DNA of 38,263 nucleotides from Ramlibacter sp. (GCA_013815685.1 JACDFR010000040.1:1-38263); one strand, 5' to 3'; shown: positions 1-15,274, numbered from the stretch's first letter. The notes: generated by a model from the letters alone, not told the origin. A program made the numbers and translations.

Positions 1-1
1 G

Positions 2-679
2 GCCGAGGCGGCGCAGCGCGTCGCGCGCCGCGAATCGCCCGCCGACGCCACCCGCAAGGCGGGCTACCGGGCGACCCGGGTCTTCGCCGCCAGCATGAGC
101 GGGTACCCGTCGGCGCAGGCGGTGGCTAGGGCGATGGCGCAGAAGTACTGCACGGCGTTGACCGATCCGAGCCTGACCGAGATTGGCTTGCATCAACAGG
201 GCGACTCGTACTGGATTCTGCTGGCCACGCCTTTCGTCGCGCCGCCATCCTCGGCCGCCGCCGCCGTGGCCGCGCGGGTGCTGGCGCTGACGAACGAGGC
301 CCGGGCGCAGCCGCGCCAGTGCGGCGAGCGGTTTTTCGGGGCCAGCCCGGCGCTCAAGCCCAATCCGCTTCTCGACAAGGCGGCCTCCGCGCATGCGCTG
401 GAGATGGCTCGCCACAGCTTCCTGGAGCATGAAGGGCGTGACGGCAGCACGTCCGCCGACCGCGTCACGCGAGCCGGCTTCCGCTGGCGCAGCGTCGGCG
501 AGAACATCGCGTCGGGCCAGACCACGCCCGAGCAGGTCGTCCGGGAATGGGTGCGCAGCCCGACCCACTGCGCCAACCTGATGAGTTCGAGCTTCACCGA
601 AATGGGCCTGGCCTATGCAGTTGACACCAGCAGCGAGGCGGGCATCTACTGGACACAGCAGCTGGGACGGCCGCGGTAA
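2..679 (+). CDS. CAP/SCP-domain extracellular protein (5' partial)
   Basis: CAP-superfamily (cysteine-rich secretory/antigen 5/PR-1) domain protein. The domain occupies roughly the last 135 residues. It starts at 'LALTNEARA', contains 'ASAHALEMARH' and 'HEGRDG' with candidate metal-binding histidines, the family signature 'GENIASG', and ends with 'WVRSPTHCANLM' and 'FTEMGLAY'. Bacterial CAP proteins are usually secreted, but their biochemical role is poorly defined. The frame is open from base 2 with no stop, so the true start and any signal peptide probably lie upstream of the window. The first ATG inside the window is at 95 and would give 194 aa. It ends 25 bp before the HAD gene on the same strand. 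Confidence 0.75.
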   Translation, partial: AEAAQRVARRESPADATRKAGYRATRVFAASMSGYPSAQAVARAMAQKYCTALTDPSLTEIGLHQQGDSYWILLATPFVAPPSSAAAAVAARVLALTNEARAQPRQCGERFFGASPALKPNPLLDKAASAHALEMARHSFLEHEGRDGSTSADRVTRAGFRWRSVGENIASGQTTPEQVVREWVRSPTHCANLMSSSFTEMGLAYAVDTSSEAGIYWTQQLGRPR

Positions 680-704
680 GCGCCCGCTGGGCTAGCATCG
701 CGGG

Positions 705-1499
705 ATGGCTCTTGACCTCTCGCGTATCCGCGCGCTGTGTTTCGACGTCGACGGCACCATCGCGGATACCGACGATCACCTCGTGGCGCAGCTGGCGGCT
801 GTGCTGGACGCCGTGCCGCTGGTGAGCGGCCGGCGGGCAGAACGCCTGGCCCGCCAGGCCGTGATGGGCGCCGAATCGCCGGTCAACGCTGCGTATTCGA
901 TGCTCGACCGGCTCGGGCTCGACGTGCCGCTGAACCACCTGCGCAGCCGCTTGCGGACCGCCAAGGCGCGGGGCGCCGACCCGGCCCGCACGCGCAACGT
1001 CGAAGCAGCCGACGAGGTGCCGCACGACATGATGGCCGGTGTGCAGGAGATGATCGCCGAGCTGGCCCAGCTCTATCCCATGAGCACGATCTCCACCGGC
1101 ACGGCGCCGCGCGTGGAGCGGTTCCTGGAACATTTTGGCGTGCGGGAGCACTTCTCGGCGGTCGTGGGCTCGCAGACCACGCGGCGGATGAAGCCGCATC
1201 CCGATCCGTTGTTGTTCGCAGCCGACGCGATGGGTGTGGACCCGGCCGCCTGCCTGATGATCGGCGACACCACCGTCGACATCCGCACCGGCGTGTCGGC
1301 GGGTGCGCAGACTGTGGGCGTGCTTTGCGGGTTCGGCACCGAGGACGAATTGCTCAGGGCGGGGGCCGGCCTGATCCTTCGCACCACCTCGGACCTTCTT
1401 GCCGTGCTGCGGCCTTCAAAAGACGACTTGGGAAAGACCGCGAGTCCGGAGCCTGACAGCGACGAAAATACGGGGCGGCCCGGCAACGCTGTCAAATAA
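705..1499 (+). CDS. HAD-superfamily hydrolase, phosphoglycolate phosphatase-like
   Basis: 264-aa haloacid dehalogenase-type phosphatase. Motif I is '[11 protein letters not shown]' (nucleophile and acid/base Asp near residue 15). Motif II is the Ser/Thr of '[10 protein letters not shown]'. Motif III is the Lys of 'RRMKPHPDP'. Motif IV is '[12 protein letters not shown]'. The helical insert between motifs I and II is a C1-type cap, as in Gph/PpaX proteins. The substrate cannot be read from sequence; phosphoglycolate, pyrophosphate or another small phosphoester are possible. The last 30 residues are polar and beyond the usual family end. It is probably co-transcribed with the upstream CAP gene (25-bp gap), and no strong Shine-Dalgarno is seen before the ATG. 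Confidence 0.8.
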   Translation: MALDLSRIRALCFDVDGTIADTDDHLVAQLAAVLDAVPLVSGRRAERLARQAVMGAESPVNAAYSMLDRLGLDVPLNHLRSRLRTAKARGADPARTRNVEAADEVPHDMMAGVQEMIAELAQLYPMSTISTGTAPRVERFLEHFGVREHFSAVVGSQTTRRMKPHPDPLLFAADAMGVDPAACLMIGDTTVDIRTGVSAGAQTVGVLCGFGTEDELLRAGAGLILRTTSDLLAVLRPSKDDLGKTASPEPDSDENTGRPGNAVK

Positions 1500-1630
1500 G
1501 TCATTTTCCAAGTGGTTCTGTTGAGTTGTCAGTGATGTCCTACACGGAAACAGCCGAATCGCAGACACACTTGCGTCGCGCGAGAGGGGTAGCCGCGCTG
1601 ATTTACCACCAAAGACCCAACGGAGACCGC

Positions 1631-8764
<7,134 letters not shown>

Positions 8765-8793
8765 TTCAACCTGCCTGCTGACCAAGACACCAC

Positions 8794-10557
8794 GTGAAAA
8801 GTACCACTCCGAAAGCCAAGGAGTCCTCGATATCGGCTGACCTGGTCAATATCCTCATCGTCGACGACGAACCCAAGAACCTGATGGTGCTTGAGACGGT
8901 GCTTGACGATCCGGGGTATCGACTGGTGCGCGCCGCGTCCGGCGAGCAGGCCCTGTTGGCGCTGATGGCCGACGAGTTCGCCGTGCTCGTGCTCGACGTC
9001 CGGATGCCCGGCATGACCGGCTTCGAGCTGGCCCAGATGGTCAAGGAGCGCAAAAAGACGGCGCGCGTGCCGATCATTTTCCTCACCGCGTATTACAACG
9101 AGGACCAGCACATCCTCGAGGGCTACGGCAGCGGCGCCGTGGACTACCTGCACAAGCCGGTGAACGCGCCCGTCCTGCGGTCCAAGGTCGCGGTGTTCGC
9201 CGAGCTGCATCGCAAGGGGCGCGCGCTCGAGCTCGCCAATATCGCGTTGGAATCCGAAGTGGCCGAGCGCCGCCGCGCCGAAGCGCGGCTGAGCGACCTC
9301 AATGCGACGCTGGACCGCCGTGTGACCGAGCGAACGGATGCGCTGCAGGCCAGTGACGCCCAGTTGCGCGACGCCAACCGCCGCAAGGACGAATTCCTGG
9401 CCACGCTGGCCCACGAGTTGCGCAACCCCCTCGCCCCGGTGCGCAACGCCGTGCATGTGCTGCGGCTGCAGGGCCAGACGTCGCCCGAGGTGCAATGGGC
9501 ATCCGAAATGATCGAACGCCAGGTGCAGTCAATGAGCCGGCTCATCGACGACCTGATGGATGTGAGCCGCATCAACCAGGGCCGCATCGAATTGCGGCGC
9601 GAGCGCGTGGAGCTGGCCCATGTTCTGCAGGACGCGGTGGAGACCAGCCGGCCGCTCATCGATGAATACGGCCACCAGCTCGAACTGACGCTGCCGCCCC
9701 CGGGATTGCCGCTCGACGCCGATGCCACGAGGCTGGCGCAGGCATTCATGAACCTGCTGAACAACGCCGCCAAGTACACCGACCGCGGGGGGCGCATCAA
9801 GGTCGGCGTCCGCAAGGAAAACGGCGACGTGCTGGTGACGGTGAGCGACACCGGAATCGGCCTCGCCGCCGATCGGCTGGAAAGCGTGTTCGAGATGTTT
9901 TCCCAGGTCGAAACCGCGCTGGTGCGTTCGCGCGGCGGGCTGGGCATCGGCTTGTCGCTGACCCAGCGGTTGATCGAAATGCATGGTGGCAGCGTCAAGG
10001 CGCGCAGTCCCGGACTGGGCCGGGGAAGCGAATTCGTGGTGCGCTTGCCGCTGGCTTCGCGGCCCGCAGAAGAGGCGCAGGCCGGATCGGACCCGCAGGC
10101 ACCTGCCGCCATCGCGGCGCCGGATGCCGAACTGCGCATTTTGGTGGCCGACGACAACCAGGATGCCGCCGACACCCTGGCCATGCTGCTCCAGCTCATG
10201 GGCCACAGCGTTCGGCAGGCCACTGACGGTGAAGCCGCGGTGCGCATGGCGGCCGACTTCAACCCCCATGTCGTATTGCTCGACATCGGCATGCCCAAGC
10301 TCAACGGCTACGAAGCCTGCCGCCAGATTCGCGCCCAGCCCGGCGCCAGGGAAATGACCCTCGTTGCAGTCACGGGCTGGGGCCAGGCCGACGACAGGCG
10401 CAAGTCGCATGAGGCTGGATTCGACCAGCACCTGGTCAAGCCGGTGGATCCTGCCGCCCTGATGAACCTGATCGTGGCCGCCGGCCAGGTCCAGCCGTCC
10501 GGAAAGGGCCGCCTTAGCGCTGCCGCCGGTTTTTCTGCCAGATCGCCAGCAGGATGA
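8794..10557 (+). CDS. Hybrid histidine kinase, REC-HisKA-HATPase-REC
   Basis: 587 aa, GTG start, with no membrane segment. An N-terminal receiver (Asp68 in 'LVLDVRMPG', Lys in 'YLHKPVN') is followed by a coiled coil (about 140-195). HisKA contains 'LAHELRNPLAPVRN' (His207). The HATPase has 'NLLNNAAKY', 'VSDTGIG' and 'GGLGIGLSL'. A C-terminal receiver follows (Asp497 in 'LLDIGMPK'). The input receiver suggests this kinase is switched by another kinase, most simply the giant HAMP kinase encoded 29 bp upstream in the same presumed operon (inference). There is no DNA-binding output domain. Its 3' end overlaps the convergent membrane-protein gene by 44 bp. All residues needed for autophosphorylation and phosphotransfer are present. 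Confidence 0.9.
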   Translation: MKSTTPKAKESSISADLVNILIVDDEPKNLMVLETVLDDPGYRLVRAASGEQALLALMADEFAVLVLDVRMPGMTGFELAQMVKERKKTARVPIIFLTAYYNEDQHILEGYGSGAVDYLHKPVNAPVLRSKVAVFAELHRKGRALELANIALESEVAERRRAEARLSDLNATLDRRVTERTDALQASDAQLRDANRRKDEFLATLAHELRNPLAPVRNAVHVLRLQGQTSPEVQWASEMIERQVQSMSRLIDDLMDVSRINQGRIELRRERVELAHVLQDAVETSRPLIDEYGHQLELTLPPPGLPLDADATRLAQAFMNLLNNAAKYTDRGGRIKVGVRKENGDVLVTVSDTGIGLAADRLESVFEMFSQVETALVRSRGGLGIGLSLTQRLIEMHGGSVKARSPGLGRGSEFVVRLPLASRPAEEAQAGSDPQAPAAIAAPDAELRILVADDNQDAADTLAMLLQLMGHSVRQATDGEAAVRMAADFNPHVVLLDIGMPKLNGYEACRQIRAQPGAREMTLVAVTGWGQADDRRKSHEAGFDQHLVKPVDPAALMNLIVAAGQVQPSGKGRLSAAAGFSARSPAG

Positions 10558-10780
10558 GGCCGTACGCCAGCAAACGAAAGGTGTAGAAGAGCGCGCCGTC
10601 CTCGCCCGCACCCACCAGCAGACCCAGGGCGATGCGGTTGCACGCCTCGATCCAGAACGACAAGGCGAAGTACAGGAAGAACCGGTCGCGCGTATGGCGC
10701 CAGAACCGGAAGAAGAACAGCCCGACGATTAGCGAGGCAACCGCGATCGCGCCCATCAGCATCTGGTTCGTCGCGCTCAT
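10514..10780 (-). CDS. Small three-helix membrane protein, DUF5985-like (second copy)
   Basis: 88 aa, with three predicted transmembrane helices (about residues 8-25, 32-50 and 63-80) and a basic C-terminus 'WQKNRRQR'. The pattern resembles the DUF5985 family, whose function is unknown. The ATG at 10780 was chosen over longer in-frame options because a strong GGAGG lies directly upstream and the hydrophobic protein begins there. The start codon overlaps the stop of the preceding gene as ATGA, implying translational coupling. It shares size and three-helix layout with that neighbour, so the pair may form a heteromeric membrane complex (inference). The 3' end overlaps the convergent hybrid kinase gene. 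Confidence 0.7.
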   Translation of the reverse strand: MSATNQMLMGAIAVASLIVGLFFFRFWRHTRDRFFLYFALSFWIEACNRIALGLLVGAGEDGALFYTFRLLAYGLILLAIWQKNRRQR

Positions 10781-11034
10781 TCCTCCTCCCAGACCAGGCC
10801 GAACAGCAGCAGCAGCAGCGCCACCAAGGCGGTGGTCAGCCGCAAGGCCGAAAGATCCACATCGGGGAAAGCCAGCTTGTCGATCACCAGCAGGAAATTG
10901 CTCACGCTGAGGACGGCGAAGCACAGGGCGCTCCAGAACAGCAAGCGGGAGCGGCTGGTCCGCCAGGCTCGCAGCAGCAGGCCGAAGCAGGCCAGGCAAG
11001 TGAGCGTACAGAAGGAATAGATCAACGCGGCCAT
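10777..11034 (-). CDS. Small three-helix membrane protein, DUF5985-like (first copy)
   Basis: 85 aa starting 'MAALIYSFCTL', with three predicted transmembrane helices (about 3-22, 28-50 and 60-80) and an acidic C-terminus 'VWEEE'. It resembles DUF5985 proteins of unknown function. The preceding regulator-like gene ends one base before this ATG, and the next membrane-protein gene overlaps its stop by 4 bp, so all three are probably translated as a coupled unit. A longer frame reaching 11070 exists, but it would overlap the upstream gene and adds a non-conserved-looking leader. The acidic tail here and the basic tail on its partner are complementary charges, perhaps coincidental. Confidence 0.7.
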   Translation of the reverse strand: MAALIYSFCTLTCLACFGLLLRAWRTSRSRLLFWSALCFAVLSVSNFLLVIDKLAFPDVDLSALRLTTALVALLLLLFGLVWEEE

Positions 11035-11035
11035 G

Positions 11036-11422
11036 TCATGAATCCTTTCGCAGCCGAAATGCATCGGCAAACTGGTGCGCCCGCCTCACTTTGGAGTGGA
11101 TGAGGTCGGTGACCGCGCGCAGGCCGGTGGCATAGGACTGGGCCACCTGATCGAGAATCCGTGCCAGCTCCGGCGAGGGCTGGTACTGGTAGGCGGGACC
11201 GTCCTGGCCGCCGCCCTGGGCGGCGATGCCGGCGGATTCAAGGCTGTGGAGCAATTCAGCCGCCTGGACTTCAGGCAGGTACAGGCGCGTCGCCAGCTGT
11301 GACGAGCTCCACGCGAGGGAAGGATCGCTCCGCAGCAGCAGTACCGCCTCCAGGTAGGGAACCGAAGGAATGCTGGTGAGGATGAAGCGCCCGAGCTCGT
11401 CGGGGAGGGGGTTCCCTGTCAT
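11036..11422 (-). CDS. Small winged-helix-like regulator candidate
   Basis: 128 aa, no confident family. Residues about 12-70 look like a winged-helix fold: 'PYLEAVLLLRSDP', then 'SSQLATRLYLPEVQAAELL' as a possible recognition helix-turn-helix, then a short wing. The C-terminal half ('ARILDQVAQSYATGLRAV') is helical and could mediate dimerisation. It lies between a ClpP-like gene (18-bp gap) and the two small membrane proteins, with tight spacing that suggests one operon. A role as a transcription regulator or adaptor for the membrane pair is inference from position; no DNA site was identified. It could equally be a non-DNA-binding helical protein. Confidence 0.65.
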   Translation of the reverse strand: MTGNPLPDELGRFILTSIPSVPYLEAVLLLRSDPSLAWSSSQLATRLYLPEVQAAELLHSLESAGIAAQGGGQDGPAYQYQPSPELARILDQVAQSYATGLRAVTDLIHSKVRRAHQFADAFRLRKDS

Positions 11423-11440
11423 CGACGCGAGCGCACCCGA

Positions 11441-12037
11441 TCAGCGTTTTTTGAGTTCCGACTTGTTCTCGATGATGCGGCCCACCAGGCCGTACACCAC
11501 CGCTTCCTGGGCCGACAGCCACCGGTCGCGTTCGATGTCGAGCATGACCGTGTCCAGCGGCTTGCCGGTCTCGCGCGCAATCACACGGGCGATGCGTTCG
11601 CGCGCCTTGATTATCTCTTGTGCGTGAATGGCGATGTCGGTCGCCTGGCCACCGGCTCCCCCGCTGGGCTGGTGGATCAGGAAGCGGGTGTTGGGCGTGC
11701 AAAAACGGCGTTCGCGCGGCACACCGAGGTAAAGATGCGTCGCGGCGCTGCCCACCCAGCCGGTCCCGATCATGTTGACCGGGGCACTGATGAAGCGAAG
11801 CATGTCGTGGATGGCATCGCCGGACTCCAGGTGGCCGCCTGGTGAGCTCACGAATATGTCGATCGGGGCCGAGGAATCCGCGTCCAGGGCGATCAGGCGC
11901 CGCGTCACTTCGCTCGCGGACGAATCCGATATGGCGCCGAACACCAGCACGGTGCGCGACTTAAAGGCCTTTTCTTCCAGGAACGAGTTGCGCGGCTCCG
12001 CCGTGGCGGGCGTCAATTCGTTTTCAGGGTCGTTCAT
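11441..12037 (-). CDS. ClpP-like ATP-dependent Clp protease proteolytic subunit (paralogue)
   Basis: 198 aa, ClpP/crotonase-fold serine peptidase. The triad is intact by ungapped alignment with E. coli ClpP spacing: Ser97 in 'GWVGSAATHLY', His122 in 'LIHQPSGG' and Asp171 in 'ERDRWLSAQEA'. The oxyanion-region 'SSPGGHLESGDAI' is present. The residues after Ser97 differ from canonical ClpP, where 'GQAASMGAF' is usual, so this belongs to a divergent subgroup rather than the housekeeping clpP. No clpX or tig neighbour is present, which also argues for an accessory copy. The ATG at 12037 follows a strong AAAGGAGA. ClpP normally needs a ClpX or ClpA ATPase partner, here presumably encoded elsewhere. 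It heads the minus-strand cluster with the small membrane proteins. Confidence 0.85.
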   Translation of the reverse strand: MNDPENELTPATAEPRNSFLEEKAFKSRTVLVFGAISDSSASEVTRRLIALDADSSAPIDIFVSSPGGHLESGDAIHDMLRFISAPVNMIGTGWVGSAATHLYLGVPRERRFCTPNTRFLIHQPSGGAGGQATDIAIHAQEIIKARERIARVIARETGKPLDTVMLDIERDRWLSAQEAVVYGLVGRIIENKSELKKR

Positions 12038-12484
12038 CGAAATCTCCTTTTCCAGGCCGCCATCATTGCACGATTGCGTGCGGCGCTTCGGGCGGCTGGA
12101 CGATGCCGCCGCACGCCGGATCGCGAGGCGCAAACTCAATCGCCGCCGATGTCCGCGGCGTCGCCGCTGCCACCGGGCTGACCGTCATTGCCGTGGGACA
12201 GGAGGTCGCAGTCGCCCTTCGCACCGCCACGCCAGCCTGACCCGGATCGCATTAAACCAACTCAGCCTTATCGTGCCGTGTAATTTCTCACGCGTGGCTG
12301 AGCTGCTCGTGTCGGACGATGCCGACCCGCGGGTAGGCATGAATCCATTTTTGCTTTCCTCCTCTGTATGACGCCGAGTATGACGGTCGCGCGCCGGATA
12401 CTTCGATTCATTGAAACAGGAAGTCCCATCAATGAGCATCAGCAGCGTCCCCTTCATTCCGCAATCCGCCGCCCGGAGGCCATC
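12038..12484. other. Divergent intergenic region with no supported gene
   Basis: 447 bp between the divergent ClpP-like and lipoprotein genes; it must hold both promoters. Open frames crossing it look like shadows, with neither family match nor ribosome sites. An 18-codon frame (12432-12488) starting 'MSISSVPF' ends in a TGA overlapping the lipoprotein ATG and could be a leader peptide. I see no convincing -35/-10 pair, terminator or RNA gene. Confidence 0.5.
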
Positions 12485-15019
12485 ATGAAAAGAAGAGACT
12501 TCAATAGAGGAGCAACCGCAGCGGCGGCAGTAGCATTGAGCGGCTGCGGCGGCGGCGGCGGTGGTGGCAGCGACGAGAACGTTGCGGCCGCGCCGGCCCC
12601 AGACTCCTCGGCTCCGGCGAGGCCGCCGGTCACGCCTGAGCCGGACCTGACCCGGTTCCCCGATGCGCCCGGGCGGGACCCGACGCCTCCGGAAGCGCCC
12701 GCGCCTGCTCCCTCGCCCGCAGTGCCGCCTTCGGCCTTGGCGATTGGCGCCAACCTGGTGGGTATGCAAACGGCCGAGATCGGCCTGCGCTATGGCGGCG
12801 GCACCTTGCCCAACATTCACTTCACCGTTCCTCGCGCCGCCGATGTAGCCTGGCTCGCGGCCAACGGGTACACCAAGAATCGGCTGCCCATCCAATGGGA
12901 GTTGCTGCAGCCCATGCTGCACGACACGAACGCGAACGCCGCTGCCAGGGCGGCGATCGGCGAGCCCGGTGCCCTGCACGCGGGCTATGCAGCTTTCATC
13001 ACCGGCTTGCTCGATGCGCATGCGCAAGTGGGCATCAAGTGCATCCTGGATCTGCACAACTATGCGCGCTACCGCGATTTCAGGTTCCAGTCCAACGGCG
13101 CCGTCATCGGCCTGGTGGACCCTGTCGATCCCCTGGTGCATGCCTATACCAGCGATGCCAACCAGGTGTTCGAGCGGATCGTGGCACTTGCGCCGGGCGC
13201 GACGCTCAAGCAGTCGAACCTCAACGATTTGTGGACCAAGGCCGCCCAGCGGTGGAAGGACCATCCAGGATTCGGCGGTTACGGGCTGATGAACGAGCCT
13301 TACGACCTGCCCGCGCCGGGCGGCACCGAGCGCTCGTTCGGCGGCGCCGAAGACCTGCACATCTGGCCCGCCTATGCCCAGGCCGCGATCAACGCGATTC
13401 GCGCCGTCGATGCGGTCAATCCGATCTATCTCGGCGGCAACGAGTGGAGCGCGGCGATGTCGCTGGCCACCAAGAACCCGGATTGGCCCCTATCCGGCAC
13501 CAACCTCATCTATGAGGTCCACATGTACCTGGACGCGGGCAGCAGCGGCCAGCGCTTCGATTACGACTCCGAGGTCGCCCTGAACTACAACGCCGGCTTC
13601 GGCCCGGGCCCCATCAGCCTGCATACAGGAGTGGACCGCCTGAAGCTGGCGGTCGACTGGGCGCAGCCGCGCGGCATCAAGCTGGCACTGACCGAAACCG
13701 GTATGCCCGTCGACGACCCGCGCTGGGAGGAGATGTTCAGGCGCCTGGTCAACTACGCGCGCGCCAACAACGTGGAGTTCTACAGCTGGAACGGCGGCGC
13801 CCACTGGACGCTGCACAACAACGCGATCAACCATGTGCCGGGCTGGCATCAGAACAAGACGCTCGAGCCCAGCATGTCTGGCGTCATGAAGGCTTCGGCC
13901 GCCATCCCGATCGGTACACTGTTCGACGATGGCCCCGGCTGGGCAGGTTCCGGCCCGGTCACGATCACGGTCTATGCCCGGGGAAATCTGCCCAATGCCG
14001 TGACGGTGACTGTGAGCTCCAGCAATGGCGGCACCCTGAGCAAGAGCCAGCTGACGATTCCCGCCGGCGCCAACGGACAGGACACGTTCACCTTCACGCC
14101 GGCGGCCAACAGCGTGACCACGCTGACCTACACCGCTTCGACCGGCCAGACCCCGCCGCCGCCCCGCAAGGTCTACGCTCTGACCAATCCCGCCAGTTAT
14201 GCGGCTACCAGCCTGCCCGATGCGGCCCTGGCCATCCTGGCCAAGTACAGCGCCAGCAAGTGGGAGCTGGGCGACGGGTACACCGATTACATGCTTGGCA
14301 GTCCTGCGGCAGCGGGCCAGCCGGTGCGCGCCATCTCCGATTCAGGCTACGGCTCGAGCCCCGGCAATGCGATGGAGATGATCAACTGGATCAACGACAG
14401 CGCCGGCATGGGCACCATGAGAGTGCCGGTGATGCGAGTGACCAACGGCAATAAGAATTCGGACCACTCTGCGGGCAACACGGCCGGGTTCTGGTGCCGC
14501 AAGACCGTCCCCCTCGCCGAGGTGCAGCCCAACCCGAGGAACAGGGCGCCCTACAGCATCGCGGATCCGCATTTCAGCCTGGCGGCGGTGAGCGTGCCGG
14601 GGGCCTCGAATTCGGGCATCGTGTTCCAGGCGTCCAACGCTGGCGTGCTGTATGCCACGGAGCTCCTGTTCTCCAACTCCCGGCCGCAGGCCAAGTGCGT
14701 GGACAGCACCGGCGCGTCGGTCGTGCTGACCGCCCCGGGCGCCTTGACGCCGAACGCGCCGGCGGTGGTCACCTTCACGTCCGCGCCCGGTGCGCAGACG
14801 CTGCGCGTGAATTCGTCCATCGTCGGCAGCGGCACTGCAACCTTCACCGGTAGCCCCCTGGACCAGCTGATGATCGGCTGGGGCTTCCAGGAGTACTACC
14901 CCCGCGCCGGTTTCGCTGGCAACATTTATGCGGTGGTGACTGGCAGGGGCACGCCGACTGCGGCGGAGCTGACTGTGCTGGAGCGTTACCTGGGAACCAC
15001 TGCGGGCTTGGCGTTATGA
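12485..15019 (+). CDS. Lipoprotein with GH5-type glycoside hydrolase domain
   Basis: 844 aa. The N-terminus 'MKRRDFNRGAT' has a Tat-like twin arginine, and 'ALSGC' is a lipobox (Cys21), so the mature protein is probably a lipoprotein. A Gly run and a Pro/Ala-rich linker (22-80) precede a cellulase-like GH5 (alpha/beta)8 domain at about 85-450. The putative acid/base Glu271 is in 'GLMNEPYD' and the nucleophile Glu404 in 'LALTETGMP'. Their 133-residue spacing and 'NLIYEVHMYLD' fit the family. After it come an Ig-like beta segment (about 470-560) and a C-terminal module of about 280 residues that I do not recognise, possibly carbohydrate-binding. The substrate is uncertain (beta-glucan, mannan or similar). 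The ATG follows GGAGG by 5 bp; an upstream in-frame start at 12368 lacks such a site. Confidence 0.8.
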   Translation: MKRRDFNRGATAAAAVALSGCGGGGGGGSDENVAAAPAPDSSAPARPPVTPEPDLTRFPDAPGRDPTPPEAPAPAPSPAVPPSALAIGANLVGMQTAEIGLRYGGGTLPNIHFTVPRAADVAWLAANGYTKNRLPIQWELLQPMLHDTNANAAARAAIGEPGALHAGYAAFITGLLDAHAQVGIKCILDLHNYARYRDFRFQSNGAVIGLVDPVDPLVHAYTSDANQVFERIVALAPGATLKQSNLNDLWTKAAQRWKDHPGFGGYGLMNEPYDLPAPGGTERSFGGAEDLHIWPAYAQAAINAIRAVDAVNPIYLGGNEWSAAMSLATKNPDWPLSGTNLIYEVHMYLDAGSSGQRFDYDSEVALNYNAGFGPGPISLHTGVDRLKLAVDWAQPRGIKLALTETGMPVDDPRWEEMFRRLVNYARANNVEFYSWNGGAHWTLHNNAINHVPGWHQNKTLEPSMSGVMKASAAIPIGTLFDDGPGWAGSGPVTITVYARGNLPNAVTVTVSSSNGGTLSKSQLTIPAGANGQDTFTFTPAANSVTTLTYTASTGQTPPPPRKVYALTNPASYAATSLPDAALAILAKYSASKWELGDGYTDYMLGSPAAAGQPVRAISDSGYGSSPGNAMEMINWINDSAGMGTMRVPVMRVTNGNKNSDHSAGNTAGFWCRKTVPLAEVQPNPRNRAPYSIADPHFSLAAVSVPGASNSGIVFQASNAGVLYATELLFSNSRPQAKCVDSTGASVVLTAPGALTPNAPAVVTFTSAPGAQTLRVNSSIVGSGTATFTGSPLDQLMIGWGFQEYYPRAGFAGNIYAVVTGRGTPTAAELTVLERYLGTTAGLAL

Positions 15020-15024
15020 CCGGC

Positions 15025-15055
15025 TTGCGGGCCGGCGGAAAGCTGCTGATATAAT
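15025..15055 (+). promoter_or_regulatory. tRNA-Arg promoter
   Basis: A perfect TATAAT at 15050-15055 lies 10 bp before the tRNA 5' end. A TTGCGG at 15025-15030 is a weak -35 candidate with 19-bp spacing. The GC-rich stretch between the -10 box and the tRNA (cggcggc) is the discriminator type associated with stringent control of stable-RNA promoters. Confidence 0.6.
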
Positions 15056-15065
15056 CGGCGGCTCA

Positions 15066-15142
15066 GCGGCTGTAGCTCAGTTGGATAGAGTACTTGGCTA
15101 CGAACCAAGGGGTCGTGGGTTCGAATCCTGCCAGCCGCACCA
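15066..15142 (+). tRNA. tRNA-Arg (anticodon ACG)
   Basis: The 77-nt cloverleaf includes an encoded CCA (15140-15142). The acceptor stem gcggctg pairs with cagccgc. The D-arm contains 'agctcagttggatagag'. The anticodon stem cttgg/ccaag encloses loop ctacgaa with ACG at 15100-15102. The T-arm carries 'ggttcgaatcc'. ACG, with A34 normally edited to inosine by TadA, reads CGU, CGC and CGA arginine codons. Confidence 0.97.
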
Positions 15143-15157
15143 AACGTCAGTGAATCA

Positions 15158-15193
15158 ACCGCCTGGAGGCCCTCGGCCTCCAGGTGGTTTTTA
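15158..15193 (+). terminator. Rho-independent terminator of tRNA-Arg
   Basis: A perfect 9-bp stem (15162-15170 with 15176-15184) has a 5-nt loop and extends outward by a G-T pair and three more pairs. It is followed by a T-rich run (gtttttattt). It sits 16-20 bp after the tRNA CCA end. Confidence 0.85.
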
Positions 15194-15274
15194 TTTGGGG
15201 AGTCGCAGGCCCGCGTCGCGCGTGAGCCTGTTGAAATTTGACGCCACAGCACCAGCCCGCGCGATAGTATCGGC

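Noticed and set aside
1526..1630. TTG-initiated 35-residue N-terminal extension of the giant kinase
   Set aside because: No Shine-Dalgarno before 1526, while GGAG is well placed before ATG 1631.
11441..12037. ClpP-like protein having lost its catalytic Ser (aligned as GQAAS to GSAAT)
   Set aside because: That alignment needs a gap. The ungapped spacing (Ser97, 25 to His122, 49 to Asp171) restores all three triad residues.
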